DNA from: Bradyrhizobium sp.
Lineage (GTDB): Bacteria > Pseudomonadota > Alphaproteobacteria > Rhizobiales > Xanthobacteraceae
Length of the DNA: 40,263 bases
Assembly: GCF_004799445.1 (NCBI RefSeq)
Contig: NZ_SSNA01000207.1
Location: forward strand, 1 to 40,263
Direction: 5' to 3'
Below the pieces are notes generated by a model. The model was not told the origin of the DNA. It ran no database searches and was given only the letters and a program-made list of their open reading frames with translations. Every line of letters begins with the position of its first letter. Within the stretch, counting starts at the first letter, position 1. The position numbers and the translations under genes were made by a program. Below are positions 25,186 through 33,894 of this stretch, one piece after another.

Positions 25186-26091
25186 ATGCATCTTCTCGAC
25201 AACGACCACGCCACTGACCGGCTGCATCGGGCCCTCCCGATCGGGCAGTCCACGGTCACGCAAATTTCAACCGACGGGCGCGCCCAGGCACCCTCGATGG
25301 ACCATCTCGACGCGCTCGAGGCCCAGAGCATCTACATCTTCAGGGAGGCCTTTGCGCGACTGAAGAAGCTCGCGCTGCTGTGGTCGCTCGGCAAGGATTC
25401 CAACGTGATGATCTGGCTGGCGCGCAAGGCCTTCTTCGGCCGCGTGCCATTCCCGGCCATGCATGTCGATACCGGCAAGAAGTTTCCGGAGATGTACGCG
25501 TTTCGCGATCGCTACGGCAAGGAATGGGAGCTCGATCTGAAGATCGAACCCTGCCCGCCGCTGGAGACCATCGATCCCACGCTGCCGCCGGCGGCGCGAT
25601 CCGCCGCGCGCAAGACCGAAGGGTTGAAGCTCGCGCTCGCCAAATATGGCTTCGACGGCTTGATCGCCGGCATCCGTCGCGACGAGGAAGCCACCCGCGC
25701 CAAGGAGCGGGTGTTCTCGCCGCGCGGCACCGAGGGCGGATGGGACGTGCGCGACCAGCCGCCGGAATTCTGGGACCAGTTCAACGCATCGCCGCCGCCG
25801 GGCGCTCACTTGCGCATTCACCCGATCCTGCATTGGACCGAGGCCGACATCTGGGCCTACACGCGGCGCGAAAACATCCCGATCATTCCGCTGTATCTGG
25901 CCAGGCACGGCAAGCGCTATCGCTCGCTGGGCGATGCCGACATCACCAATCCGGTGGCTTCGACCGCTTCGAATATCGACGAAATCCTCATCGAGCTCGA
26001 CGGCACCAGGGTGCCGGAGCGCTCCGGCCGCGCGCTCGATCACGAAACCGAAGACGCCTTCGAACGGCTACGTGTCGCCGGCTATCTCTGA
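25186..26091 (+). CDS. cysD: Sulfate adenylyltransferase subunit 2
   Basis: Cytoplasmic ATP sulfurylase small subunit of 301 residues; with CysN it makes APS from ATP and sulfate. Motifs: the PP-loop-like LLWSLGKDSNVMIWLARKAF, HVDTGKKFPEMYAFRDRYGK, the segment LIAGIRRDEEATRAKERVFS and HPILHWTEADIWAYTRRENI, and the C-terminal ITNPVASTASNIDEILIELD. The body of the family starts around MDHLDALEAQS (ATG 25297); the ATG at 25186 adds a 37-residue N-terminal extension, usual in this group. It leads the rightward operon. Confidence 0.95.
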   Translation: MHLLDNDHATDRLHRALPIGQSTVTQISTDGRAQAPSMDHLDALEAQSIYIFREAFARLKKLALLWSLGKDSNVMIWLARKAFFGRVPFPAMHVDTGKKFPEMYAFRDRYGKEWELDLKIEPCPPLETIDPTLPPAARSAARKTEGLKLALAKYGFDGLIAGIRRDEEATRAKERVFSPRGTEGGWDVRDQPPEFWDQFNASPPPGAHLRIHPILHWTEADIWAYTRRENIPIIPLYLARHGKRYRSLGDADITNPVASTASNIDEILIELDGTRVPERSGRALDHETEDAFERLRVAGYL

Positions 26092-26114
26092 CCGATACCG
26101 AGTTGAGCATTTCA

Positions 26115-28031
26115 ATGAACATGGCCGTCCCCACAGCGATATCGTCGACGCCCAATGGCACCACGCGTCCGCAGGTTCGCATCGTCATCGTCGGTCATGT
26201 CGACCACGGCAAATCGACCCTGGTCGGCAGGCTCCTGCATGAGACCGGCAGCCTGCCGGAAGGCAAGCTGGAAATGCTCAAGGCCGTCAGCGCGCGGCGG
26301 GGCATGCCGTTCGAATGGTCGTTCCTGCTCGACGCGCTGCAGACCGAGCGGGACCAGGGCATCACCATCGACACCACGCAGATCCGCTTCCGCACCCAAT
26401 CGCGCGACGTGGTGCTGATCGATGCGCCCGGCCACGCCGAATTCCTGCGCAACATGATTACCGGCGCCTCGCAGGCGGACGGCGCGCTTTTGATCATCGA
26501 CGCGCTGGAGGGCGTGCGCGACCAGACCAGGCGCCACGGCTATCTGCTGCATCTTCTCGGCGTCAAACAGGTCGCGGTCGTTGTGAACAAGATGGACCGG
26601 GTTGATTTTTCCGCGGCGCGATTTGCCGAGATCAGCGATGAGATCTCCGCGCATCTGACCGGGCTCGGCGTCACGCCTCTGGCGGTTGTTCCAATTTCGG
26701 CGCGCGACGGCGACGGCGTTGCCGCACGCACGCCCAGGACCGGCTGGTATCATGGACCGACCGTGGTCGAGGCGCTCGATGCGCTGGAGCCTGCCCGTCC
26801 GCTGGAGCAGCTTGCGCTGCGGTTGCCGGTGCAGGCGATCTACAAATTCGACGACCGCCGCATTGTCGCGGGCCGCATCGAATCCGGCCAGCTTGCCGCC
26901 GGCGACGAGATCGTCATCATGCCCGCCGGCAAGATTGCGAAAATCAGGAGCGTCGAGGGCTGGCCGGTGACGCCGGTCAAGGGCGCCCAGACCGCGGGGC
27001 GATCGGTCGGCATCACGCTCGACCGCGAACTGTTCGTCGAGCGCGGCGACGTCATCGCCCATGCCGGAACCAGCCCGCGCGATACCCGCCGGCTGCGCGC
27101 CCGTATCTTCTGGCTGCACGACCACGAGCTTGCGACCGGCGCCTCGATCCTGGTCCGGCTCGGCACGAGGGAAACCCGCGCCACCGTGGTTGCGATCGAG
27201 AAGGCCGTCGATCCCGGCGATCTGTCGAGCGTCGAGACCAGATCGATCGCCAAGAACCACGTCGGCGAGATCGACATTGCGCTGGCGCAGCCGATCGCCG
27301 CCGATCCCTACAGCGATAATCCCCGCACCGGACGGCTGGTGATCGAGGTCGGCGGCCGCATCGCCGGCGGCGGGTTGGTGCTGTCGGTCGACGCCGGACA
27401 ACGCGCGATTCCCGTCGATATCGTGCCGGTGGAATCGGCGCTGCGCCCCGACGAACGCTCGGCGCGCTATCGCCACAACGGCGCGGTGGTGTGGCTGACG
27501 GGACTGCCGGGCTCCGGAAAATCGACGTTGGCGCGCGCGCTGGAACGCAGGCTGTTCGATCATGGCGGCTCGCCGGTCCTGCTCGACGGCGATACGCTGC
27601 GCGCCGGGCTCAACCGCGATCTCGGCTTCTCCGAAGGTGATCGCACCGAGAACATTCGCCGGCTCGCCGAAGTCGCCACCCATCTGGCGCGCAACGGGCA
27701 CATCGCCATCGTCGCCGCGGTTTCGCCCTCACTCGAAGACCGTGCCGCGGCGCGCCGCATCGCCGACGCCGCGTTCCGCGAAATCTATGTCGCGACGCCC
27801 GCCGAGGTGTGCGAGAGCCGCGACCCCAAGGGCCATTACGCCAAGGCGCGCGCAGGCTCCCTGCCGGCATTCACCGGCACCGGCCACGATTACCAGCCGC
27901 CGACCGATAGCGAACTGAAGCTCGATACCTCGACACGTTCCGTCACCGACGCGACCGACGAGATCGAGAGGATGCTGACCAGGACCGGCGTTCTGTTCGA
28001 CGAAGTCATTGATCTGGCTGCCAATATTTGA
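26115..28031 (+). CDS. cysNC: Bifunctional sulfate adenylyltransferase subunit 1 / APS kinase
   Basis: Cytoplasmic fusion of 638 residues. The N-terminal part (about 1-440) is the GTPase subunit CysN with G1 GHVDHGKSTLVGRLLHET, switch region RDQGITIDTTQIRF, G3 DAPGH and G4 NKMD; GTP hydrolysis drives APS synthesis by CysD. The C-terminal part (about 455-638) is APS kinase CysC with P-loop GLPGSGKSTLARALE, DGDTLRAGLNRDLGFSEGDR, the SPSLEDR active-site segment and RDPKGHYAKARAG, making PAPS. It starts 23 bases after cysD. Nodulation homologues (NodQ) have the same fusion, but the context of siroheme and sulfite reductase genes points to assimilation. Confidence 0.95.
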   Translation: MNMAVPTAISSTPNGTTRPQVRIVIVGHVDHGKSTLVGRLLHETGSLPEGKLEMLKAVSARRGMPFEWSFLLDALQTERDQGITIDTTQIRFRTQSRDVVLIDAPGHAEFLRNMITGASQADGALLIIDALEGVRDQTRRHGYLLHLLGVKQVAVVVNKMDRVDFSAARFAEISDEISAHLTGLGVTPLAVVPISARDGDGVAARTPRTGWYHGPTVVEALDALEPARPLEQLALRLPVQAIYKFDDRRIVAGRIESGQLAAGDEIVIMPAGKIAKIRSVEGWPVTPVKGAQTAGRSVGITLDRELFVERGDVIAHAGTSPRDTRRLRARIFWLHDHELATGASILVRLGTRETRATVVAIEKAVDPGDLSSVETRSIAKNHVGEIDIALAQPIAADPYSDNPRTGRLVIEVGGRIAGGGLVLSVDAGQRAIPVDIVPVESALRPDERSARYRHNGAVVWLTGLPGSGKSTLARALERRLFDHGGSPVLLDGDTLRAGLNRDLGFSEGDRTENIRRLAEVATHLARNGHIAIVAAVSPSLEDRAAARRIADAAFREIYVATPAEVCESRDPKGHYAKARAGSLPAFTGTGHDYQPPTDSELKLDTSTRSVTDATDEIERMLTRTGVLFDEVIDLAANI

Positions 28032-28109
28032 GCCGGCACCCGCCGCCCTATTAGGCAATTGAAGGGCTTTTCTTAAGCCCGGCTTTGGCGCTAAAAGGCG
28101 CATGAACGT

Positions 28110-28140
28110 CGCGCCCCTGATGGCGCGCTTTTGCCTTTTT
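28110..28140 (+). terminator. Rho-independent terminator after cysNC
   Basis: CGCGCC (28110-28115), loop CCTGAT, GGCGCG (28122-28127), then CTTTTGCCTTTTT. It lies 78 bases after the cysNC stop and upstream of the malate synthase gene, so the two are separate transcripts. Confidence 0.65.
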
Positions 28141-28190
28141 GCCCCTGAAAACCGTGCTTGAACGCGGTTTCCCGTGAGAAAAATCCCATC

Positions 28191-30353
28191 ATGAATCGTA
28201 TCGATGTCCACGGACTGAAGATCGCCCCTGTCCTGTTTGATTTCATCGCCAAGGAAGCGACCCCGAAAACCGGGATTTCGCCCGACGCGTTCTGGGCGGG
28301 GCTGGCCGCCATCGTCCGGGATCTGGCGCCGAAGAACCGCGAGTTGCTCGCCTTCCGCGACACCCTGCAGGCGAAAATCGACGACTGGCACCGCGCCCAC
28401 AAGGGCAAGCCGATCGACCTCAAGGCCTACACGGCGTTTCTGAAGGAGATTGGCTATCTGCTGCCGGAGCCCGCGACCCAGAAGGTCGAGACGGCCAATA
28501 TCGACGAAGAGATCGGCAAAATCTGCGGACCCCAGCTGGTCGTGCCCCTCACCAATGCGCGCTACGCGCTCAACGCCGCCAACGCGCGCTGGGGCAGTCT
28601 CTACGACGCATTTTACGGCACCGACGCGATCCCGCATGACCCAAGCGAGGGAGCCAAGGGCTTCAACAAGGCGCGCGGCGACAAGGTGGTCGCGAAAGCC
28701 AAGGCATTCCTCGATACCGCCGTGCCGCTGGCGACCGGCAGCCACACCGATGTGACTTCCTACAGCGTCATCAGCGGCCAGCTCGCGGTCAAACTGAAGA
28801 GCGGCAACGCCACCGCGCTGAAATCGAACGCGCAATTCGCGGGCTATCACGGCGACGCCGCCTCGCCTACGGCCGTCCTGCTGGTCAACAACGGCATGCA
28901 TATCGAAATCAGGATCGACCGCAGCCACATGATCGGCAAGGATGATCCGGCCGGCGTCGCCGACATGATCCTGGAATCCGCCGTCAGCACCATCCTCGAC
29001 ATGGAAGACAGCGTGGCGACCGTCGACGCCGAGGACAAGGTGCTGGTCTATCGCAATACGCTCGGCCTGATGAACGGCACATTGACGGCCGATTTCGAAA
29101 AGGGCGGCAAGACGCTGACGCGCGCGCTCAACCCCGACCGCGTCTACACGACGCCCGACGGCAAGGAACTCAAGCTGCATGGCCGCAGTCTGCTGCTCAT
29201 GCGCAATGTCGGCCATCACATGTTCACCGATGCGGTGCTCGACGAAAAGGGCGAGGAAATTCCCGAAGGCCTGCTCGATGCCGCTGTCGCCGGCCTGCTC
29301 GCGATCCACGATCTCAAGGGCCACTCGAAGCTACGCAACAGCCGCGCCGGCTCGGTCTATATCGTCAAGCCGAAGATGCACGGTCCCGACGAGGTTCGGT
29401 TTACCTGCGAACTGTTCGACCGGGTCGAGAAGATGCTGGCATTGCCGGACAACACCCTCAAGGTCGGCATCATGGACGAGGAGCGGCGCACCACCGTCAA
29501 CCTCAAGGCCTGCATCCAGCAAGCCTCAAAGCGTATCTGCTTCATCAACACCGGCTTCCTCGATCGGACCGGCGACGAGATCCATACCTCGATGGAAGCC
29601 GGCCCCATGATCCGCAAGAACGACATGAAGGCCCAGCCCTGGATCAAGGGCTATGAAGACTGGAACGTCGATATCGGCCTGATCGACGGGCTGCCCGGCC
29701 ATGCCCAGATCGGCAAGGGCATGTGGGCAGCACCCGACATGATGGCCGACATGCTGGTGCAGAAGATCGCGCACCCGCAGGCCGGCGCCACCACCGCCTG
29801 GGTGCCTTCACCGACCGCGGCGACGCTGCACGCGCTGCATTATCACCAGGTCAACGTGCTGGCGCGCCAGCAGGAACTGGCGAAGGGCGGCCCACGCGCC
29901 AGGCTCTCGGACATTCTCACCATTCCGGTATCGCAGTCGAACTGGGCGCCCGACGATGTCCGGCAGGAGATCGACAACAACTGCCAGGGCATTCTCGGCT
30001 ATGTCGTGCGCTGGATCGATCAGGGGGTCGGCTGCTCCAAGGTGCCCGACATCCACGACATCGGGCTGATGGAAGACCGCGCGACCTTGCGCATCTCCAG
30101 CCAGCATCTGGCGAACTGGCTGCATCAGGGCGTCATCACCAGGGAGCAGGTGATGGAATCGCTGAAGCGGATGGCGGTGGTGGTGGACGGCCAGAACAAG
30201 GGCGATTCCCTCTACCGGCCGATGGCGCCTTCCTTCGACGGCACCGCCTTCAAGGCGGCCTGCGACCTGATCTTCAAGGGACGCGAGCAGCCGAACGGCT
30301 ACACCGAATATATCCTGACGGCGCGGCGCCGCGAGGCCAAGGCGGCGGGCTGA
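28191..30353 (+). CDS. glcB: Malate synthase G
   Basis: Cytoplasmic enzyme of 720 residues that condenses glyoxylate with acetyl-CoA to malate in the glyoxylate bypass. Length and domain order match GlcB. Signatures: FDFIAKEATPKTGISPDAFW, LDMEDSVATVDAEDKVLVYR, the catalytic Arg region LKLHGRSLLLMRNVGHHMFT, KVGIMDEERRTTVNLKACIQ, FINTGFLDRTGDEIHTSMEA and VGCSKVPDIHDIGLMEDRAT. The ATG at 28191 (MNRIDVHGLKIAPVL) fits the family start; the opening at 28158 does not. No other glyoxylate-cycle gene adjoins it. Confidence 0.96.
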   Translation: MNRIDVHGLKIAPVLFDFIAKEATPKTGISPDAFWAGLAAIVRDLAPKNRELLAFRDTLQAKIDDWHRAHKGKPIDLKAYTAFLKEIGYLLPEPATQKVETANIDEEIGKICGPQLVVPLTNARYALNAANARWGSLYDAFYGTDAIPHDPSEGAKGFNKARGDKVVAKAKAFLDTAVPLATGSHTDVTSYSVISGQLAVKLKSGNATALKSNAQFAGYHGDAASPTAVLLVNNGMHIEIRIDRSHMIGKDDPAGVADMILESAVSTILDMEDSVATVDAEDKVLVYRNTLGLMNGTLTADFEKGGKTLTRALNPDRVYTTPDGKELKLHGRSLLLMRNVGHHMFTDAVLDEKGEEIPEGLLDAAVAGLLAIHDLKGHSKLRNSRAGSVYIVKPKMHGPDEVRFTCELFDRVEKMLALPDNTLKVGIMDEERRTTVNLKACIQQASKRICFINTGFLDRTGDEIHTSMEAGPMIRKNDMKAQPWIKGYEDWNVDIGLIDGLPGHAQIGKGMWAAPDMMADMLVQKIAHPQAGATTAWVPSPTAATLHALHYHQVNVLARQQELAKGGPRARLSDILTIPVSQSNWAPDDVRQEIDNNCQGILGYVVRWIDQGVGCSKVPDIHDIGLMEDRATLRISSQHLANWLHQGVITREQVMESLKRMAVVVDGQNKGDSLYRPMAPSFDGTAFKAACDLIFKGREQPNGYTEYILTARRREAKAAG

Positions 30354-30357
30354 TCCC

Positions 30358-30382
30358 GGAACGATTGAATATCGCGATCGTT
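30358..30382 (+). promoter_or_regulatory. EcfG-type stress promoter for csbD
   Basis: GGAAC (30358-30362), 16 bases, CGTT (30379-30382): an exact match to the alphaproteobacterial general-stress promoter. It begins five bases after the malate synthase stop and lies 32 bases before the CsbD start codon. Confidence 0.75.
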
Positions 30383-30414
30383 ATATCGTCATCTCAACGC
30401 GAGAGGAGATGACG

Positions 30415-30615
30415 ATGGATTGGAACCGGGTTGAAGGTAACTGGAAGCAGTTCAAGGGCGCCGCCAAGGAAAAATGGGGCAAGCTCACCGACGACGATCT
30501 CAACGTGATCGAGGGCCGCCGCGAACAGCTCGAAGGCAAGCTGCAGCAACGCTACGGCTTCGCCAAGGACCAGATTCACAGGGATGTGGACGACTGGTTC
30601 AGGACGCTGAAATAA
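30415..30615 (+). CDS. CsbD family stress protein
   Basis: Small hydrophilic protein of 66 residues: MDWNRVEGNWKQFKGAAKEK, then WGKLTDDDLNVIEGRREQLE and a C-terminal QQRYGFAKDQIHRDVDDW. This is the complete CsbD family pattern. CsbD proteins are strongly induced in general stress responses, but their activity is unknown. The ATG at 30415 has AGGAG six bases upstream; the ATG at 30409 sits against that ribosome site and is not used. The exact EcfG-type promoter upstream agrees with stress induction. Confidence 0.93.
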   Translation: MDWNRVEGNWKQFKGAAKEKWGKLTDDDLNVIEGRREQLEGKLQQRYGFAKDQIHRDVDDWFRTLK

Positions 30616-30635
30616 GTTTTCCCGATCGGCCAAGG

Positions 30636-30665
30636 AAGCCCCGGTTTTCGCCGGGGCTTTTTGTT
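30636..30665 (+). terminator. Rho-independent terminator after csbD
   Basis: AAGCCCCGG (30636-30644), loop TTTTCG, CCGGGGCTT (30651-30659), then a T-run. A strong intrinsic terminator 21 bases after the csbD stop. It may also work leftward for the small membrane protein gene, as As precede the stem. Confidence 0.9.
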
Positions 30666-30726
30666 GCCGTACTGGGGCCATGCGCGGCTCCGGATTGCTT
30701 CGCCTGCGCTCGCGATCCAGGCTTTT

Positions 30727-30882
30727 CTAAAACACCGCGATATATTTGAGCAGCGAAATCACGCCGAGGATGATCACGACGACCCGCACGATTTGTTTGA
30801 CGCGCCCGTCGAGCGGCAACAGGTTGATCAGATACAGAATGAGAATAACGACCAGAAATGTAACGAGCGCACTTACAAGCAT
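30727..30882 (-). CDS. Small two-helix membrane protein (Thivi_2564 type), 51 residues
   Basis: The minus strand encodes MLVSALVTFLVVILILYLIN, then LLPLDGRVKQIVRV and VVIILGVISLLKYIAVF: two hydrophobic helices joined by the short loop with P-DGRVKQI. This matches the small membrane family known as Thivi_2564, common in proteobacteria and of unknown function. The ATG at 30882 has AGGGGA five bases upstream, and the TAG is at 30727-30729. It converges with csbD across the terminator. A near-match to an EcfG promoter (GGAAC-N16-CATT, 30927-30951) lies upstream, which would fit a stress-linked role but is not exact. Confidence 0.85.
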   Translation of the reverse strand: MLVSALVTFLVVILILYLINLLPLDGRVKQIVRVVVIILGVISLLKYIAVF

Positions 30883-31082
30883 TAAAGTCCCCTGATACAC
30901 GCGTGAGCAAAAAACCGCCCTCCTTCAATGCGCCAGCCGCTCCGGGGTTCCCTCCGGGGAACGCCCGGCGTAAATGCTTGAAAAATCGGCGTTACCGGCC
31001 TCGCCTGATGGAATAGCGGCAGGGCCGCTGTCTAAAAATTTACCCTTTTTTGGCTAAGTAGGCGAACTTCTGGGGGCCGCCC

Positions 31083-33176
31083 ATGCTCAATCGTCTCACC
31101 GTGTCTTCGCTGATCAAGTCGGTCATCGTCCTGATGGCCACCTGCATGACGGCCATGCTCTGCCTAACTGCCTGGAATTCGTGGGAACGGCTCACCATGA
31201 CGAGCCGGATTTCGGTGGTCGCCGGCGCCTCCTCGAATCTTTTCAAGGCAATGCACAATCTGCGCAGCGACCGATCGACCACCAGCCGCAATCTGAACGA
31301 AGAGGCGACGCTGCAGCCGGACGTGCAGAAATATCTCCGCTCCCACCGCGATGCCGAACTGGCGGCGACGCGATCAGCGGCCGAAGCGCTGGCGTCGATC
31401 GAATTTGCCGATCAAAAGACGCTGGTCCCCGAACTGAACCGGCTGATCCAGACGTTCACCGCGCTGGAAGCGGAGTCGTGGGACGCCATGAGCAAGCCGA
31501 AGGCCTCGCGCCGCCCGGCGCTTGGCAAGGAATACGTGGAAAACACCGCGGCATTGCTCGAAATCCTTGAAAAGTTGTCCACCCGGATCGCCGCGGCCGT
31601 GAATCACAACGATCCGGTGATCGATCAGTTGCTGATGATCAAGCAGCTCGCCTGGCTGATGCGCAATACGGCAGGCGAGGCTTCGCTGCTGATTTCGAAT
31701 GGCCTGTCGTCCGGCCGCGTGGCGCCCGACCTCCGGCAAACCTACACCAAGCTCGTCGGCGGCATCGAGACCGCGTGGGCTGCGCTGCAGACCGCGGCGG
31801 CGGGAAGCGAGTTACCGCGAAGTCTCGTCGAGGCGATGGCCGGGGCGAAGACGGCCTATTTTGCTCCCGATTTCCTGGCGCTTCGCGATCGATTGATGAA
31901 CGCCCTGGAGACCGGCGGGAAGGCCGAAATGAAGGGGAACGAATGGAGCCCGTTCTCGGTCGAACATATGAGCAGTGCGGTCACCGTCGCTGAACGTGCG
32001 CTCGACACCGCCAAGGACTATGCCCTGGCCCAGCATGCCGAAGCCGAGCGCTCGCTGGTATTGCAACTGGTGCTTCTGGCCGCCTCGCTCGCCCTGGCCT
32101 TCGGCACCATGACGGCCGTCAGCCGCCGCGTGATCCGGCCGCTGCACACCATGCGCGATGCGATGCTGAAGGTGGCCGCCGGCGATCTGACCGTCGACAC
32201 CGGATATGCGCAGCGCAGCGACGAGATCGGGGCGCTTGCGGGCGCGCTGGAAACCTTCAAGCAACAGGCCGCCGATAAGCTCAGGATCGAACAACAGGAG
32301 CGCGAACGCCATACCGGCGCCGCCGCGCGTCAGCGCGCCGTCGAAGGCTATGTCGGCGAATTCGAGAGCCTGGTACACCAGACGCTCGACCAATTGAACG
32401 ATGCTTCCGGCCAGATGAGGACGACCTCGGCGGGCCTGTCGGCGGTCTCCAGCCAGACCAATTCGCGCGTCAAGGTCGCGGAGAAGGCCTCCGGAGAGGC
32501 CTCGCTCAGCGTGGAGAGCGTGGCTTCGGCGTCAGAGGAACTGAGCGCCTCGATCGAAGACATCAGCCGGCAGGCCTCGCACGCCGCCGGCATCGCCAAG
32601 CGCGCCGTCACGCGGGCGCGGGAAACTGACGACACCGTCCAGGGATTGGCCAAAACGGCCGGGCGGATCGGCGAGGTGGTCGGGTTGATCAATTCCATTG
32701 CCGCCCAGACCAACCTGCTGGCGCTGAATGCGACGATCGAGGCGGCGCGCGCCGGCGAGGCCGGCAGGGGCTTTGCCGTGGTGGCGTCCGAGGTCAAATC
32801 GCTCGCCAGCCAGACCGCCAAGGCGACCGACGATATCTCCGAACAGATCACCGACATCCAGAAGGTGGCCAGCGACGCCATCGACGCCATCAAGGCCATC
32901 GGCGGCATTATCGGCGAGGTGAATGAGGTCGCCACCGCGATCGCCGCCGCAGTCGAGGAGCAAGGTGCTGCCACCCAAGAGATCACGCGCAGCACCCAGC
33001 ACGCCGCGCAAGGCACCAGGAACGTCTCGGAGAATATCACCGGCGTCAAAACCGACGCGGATGCCGCGGCGGCAGCAGCGGAGAAGGTGAAGCAGGCCTC
33101 CGAGACACTGGAAACGCAGAGTCTTCAGCTGAGCAGCCAAGTCACCGAGTTCCTCGGCAAAATCCGCGCGGCTTGA
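31083..33176 (+). CDS. Methyl-accepting chemotaxis protein
   Basis: Inner-membrane chemoreceptor of 697 residues. The first membrane helix is at about residues 10-30; a large periplasmic helical sensor (about 35-320) follows; the second helix (LVLLAASLALAFGTMTAVS) is at about 325-345, then a HAMP domain (RRVIRPLHTMRDAMLKVAAG) and the signalling domain (about 440-697). The conserved hairpin tip is INSIAAQTNLLALNATIEAA with RAGEAGRGFAVVASEVKSLA. The sensor is of the long four-helix type and its ligand cannot be told. There is no C-terminal CheR-docking pentapeptide. It should signal through CheA/CheW encoded elsewhere. Confidence 0.94.
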   Translation: MLNRLTVSSLIKSVIVLMATCMTAMLCLTAWNSWERLTMTSRISVVAGASSNLFKAMHNLRSDRSTTSRNLNEEATLQPDVQKYLRSHRDAELAATRSAAEALASIEFADQKTLVPELNRLIQTFTALEAESWDAMSKPKASRRPALGKEYVENTAALLEILEKLSTRIAAAVNHNDPVIDQLLMIKQLAWLMRNTAGEASLLISNGLSSGRVAPDLRQTYTKLVGGIETAWAALQTAAAGSELPRSLVEAMAGAKTAYFAPDFLALRDRLMNALETGGKAEMKGNEWSPFSVEHMSSAVTVAERALDTAKDYALAQHAEAERSLVLQLVLLAASLALAFGTMTAVSRRVIRPLHTMRDAMLKVAAGDLTVDTGYAQRSDEIGALAGALETFKQQAADKLRIEQQERERHTGAAARQRAVEGYVGEFESLVHQTLDQLNDASGQMRTTSAGLSAVSSQTNSRVKVAEKASGEASLSVESVASASEELSASIEDISRQASHAAGIAKRAVTRARETDDTVQGLAKTAGRIGEVVGLINSIAAQTNLLALNATIEAARAGEAGRGFAVVASEVKSLASQTAKATDDISEQITDIQKVASDAIDAIKAIGGIIGEVNEVATAIAAAVEEQGAATQEITRSTQHAAQGTRNVSENITGVKTDADAAAAAAEKVKQASETLETQSLQLSSQVTEFLGKIRAA

Positions 33177-33213
33177 TCTCTTCCAATCAGCGTCGTCGCC
33201 GGCTGCCGGCTTT

Positions 33214-33867
33214 CTATTCCGACGCCACCACGGGCACGCGCCGATAGTGCGAGCGCAACGCTTCGGGCGCCGGCGAGAGATTGAGCGATGCGCCCCGTCG
33301 ATCGGCGCCGCGGCCGGCCACCATCAGCCCGCCGCTGCCTGCCACGATATCGCCTTTGCGAAGCGTCGGATCGTCTTCGATTCGGACCGCGGCGAGACCG
33401 GTCGGATCCTTGCCGTTGCAGGTACATCCCGCCACCAACTCGTTGCGGTAGCGAAACGCGTTCGGCAGTTCGGAATAGGGCTTTCCGTTCTCGGTGACGG
33501 CGTTATCGATACCGCTGCCGTAGACCACCTTGGTTTCGCTGGCCGGGCAGAAACTGTTGCAGGATGCCGCCTTGCTCTGGTTGCCGGCGGCCGATATCGG
33601 GAAATAGCGCCCGTCGCAGCTGCGCACGCAATAGGCCTGCGAGCCGCCGGAATAGATGGCGCGCGGACGCGGGGCATCGGGGTCAGGAGCGAGGGAGTTG
33701 CCTTCACTTGCAAATGGCAGCGGCATCGCGGGTGCCTGCGGCCGGTGACCTCCGAACGCGCCGAACAGGGCGGAGAGAAAATCCTCCGCCTGCGCGGCCG
33801 GAGCCAGCGCCAGCGCGACCAAAACCGCCGCAGTGCCCAATGTCAGCCAGCCCGATCGCATCACCAT
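33214..33867 (-). CDS. DUF2865 secreted protein
   Basis: Exported protein of 217 residues with a signal peptide ending ALAPAAQA. The body has the Cys-rich DUF2865 pattern: YCVRSCDGRYFPIS, SCNSFCPASETKVVYG, IDNAVTENGKPYSELPNAFR and the C-terminal GCTCNGKDPTGLA. Six cysteines suggest disulfides in the periplasm. Function is unknown; the family is alphaproteobacterial. The ATG at 33867 has GGAG six bases upstream. It follows the L,D-transpeptidase gene by 27 bases on the same strand, so it is probably in the same operon and under the stress promoter at 34752-34776. Confidence 0.88.
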   Translation of the reverse strand: MVMRSGWLTLGTAAVLVALALAPAAQAEDFLSALFGAFGGHRPQAPAMPLPFASEGNSLAPDPDAPRPRAIYSGGSQAYCVRSCDGRYFPISAAGNQSKAASCNSFCPASETKVVYGSGIDNAVTENGKPYSELPNAFRYRNELVAGCTCNGKDPTGLAAVRIEDDPTLRKGDIVAGSGGLMVAGRGADRRGASLNLSPAPEALRSHYRRVPVVASE

Positions 33868-33894
33868 GTTCGTCTCCGAGACAAGGCTCACTCC

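Noticed and set aside
26115..28031. Possibility that cysD-cysNC is the nodulation pair nodPQ
   Set aside because: The divergent siroheme synthase, sulfite reductase and APS reductase genes make this the assimilation locus, and no nod genes or nod box were seen.
30958..30998. GGAAC followed by CGTT upstream of the chemoreceptor gene
   Set aside because: The spacing is about 26 bases, far outside the 16-17 accepted for EcfG promoters.
33177..33213. GC-rich hairpin between the chemoreceptor and DUF2865 genes as a terminator
   Set aside because: The GCCGGC repeats leave a one-base loop and the T-run is broken, so no good stem-loop terminator can form.
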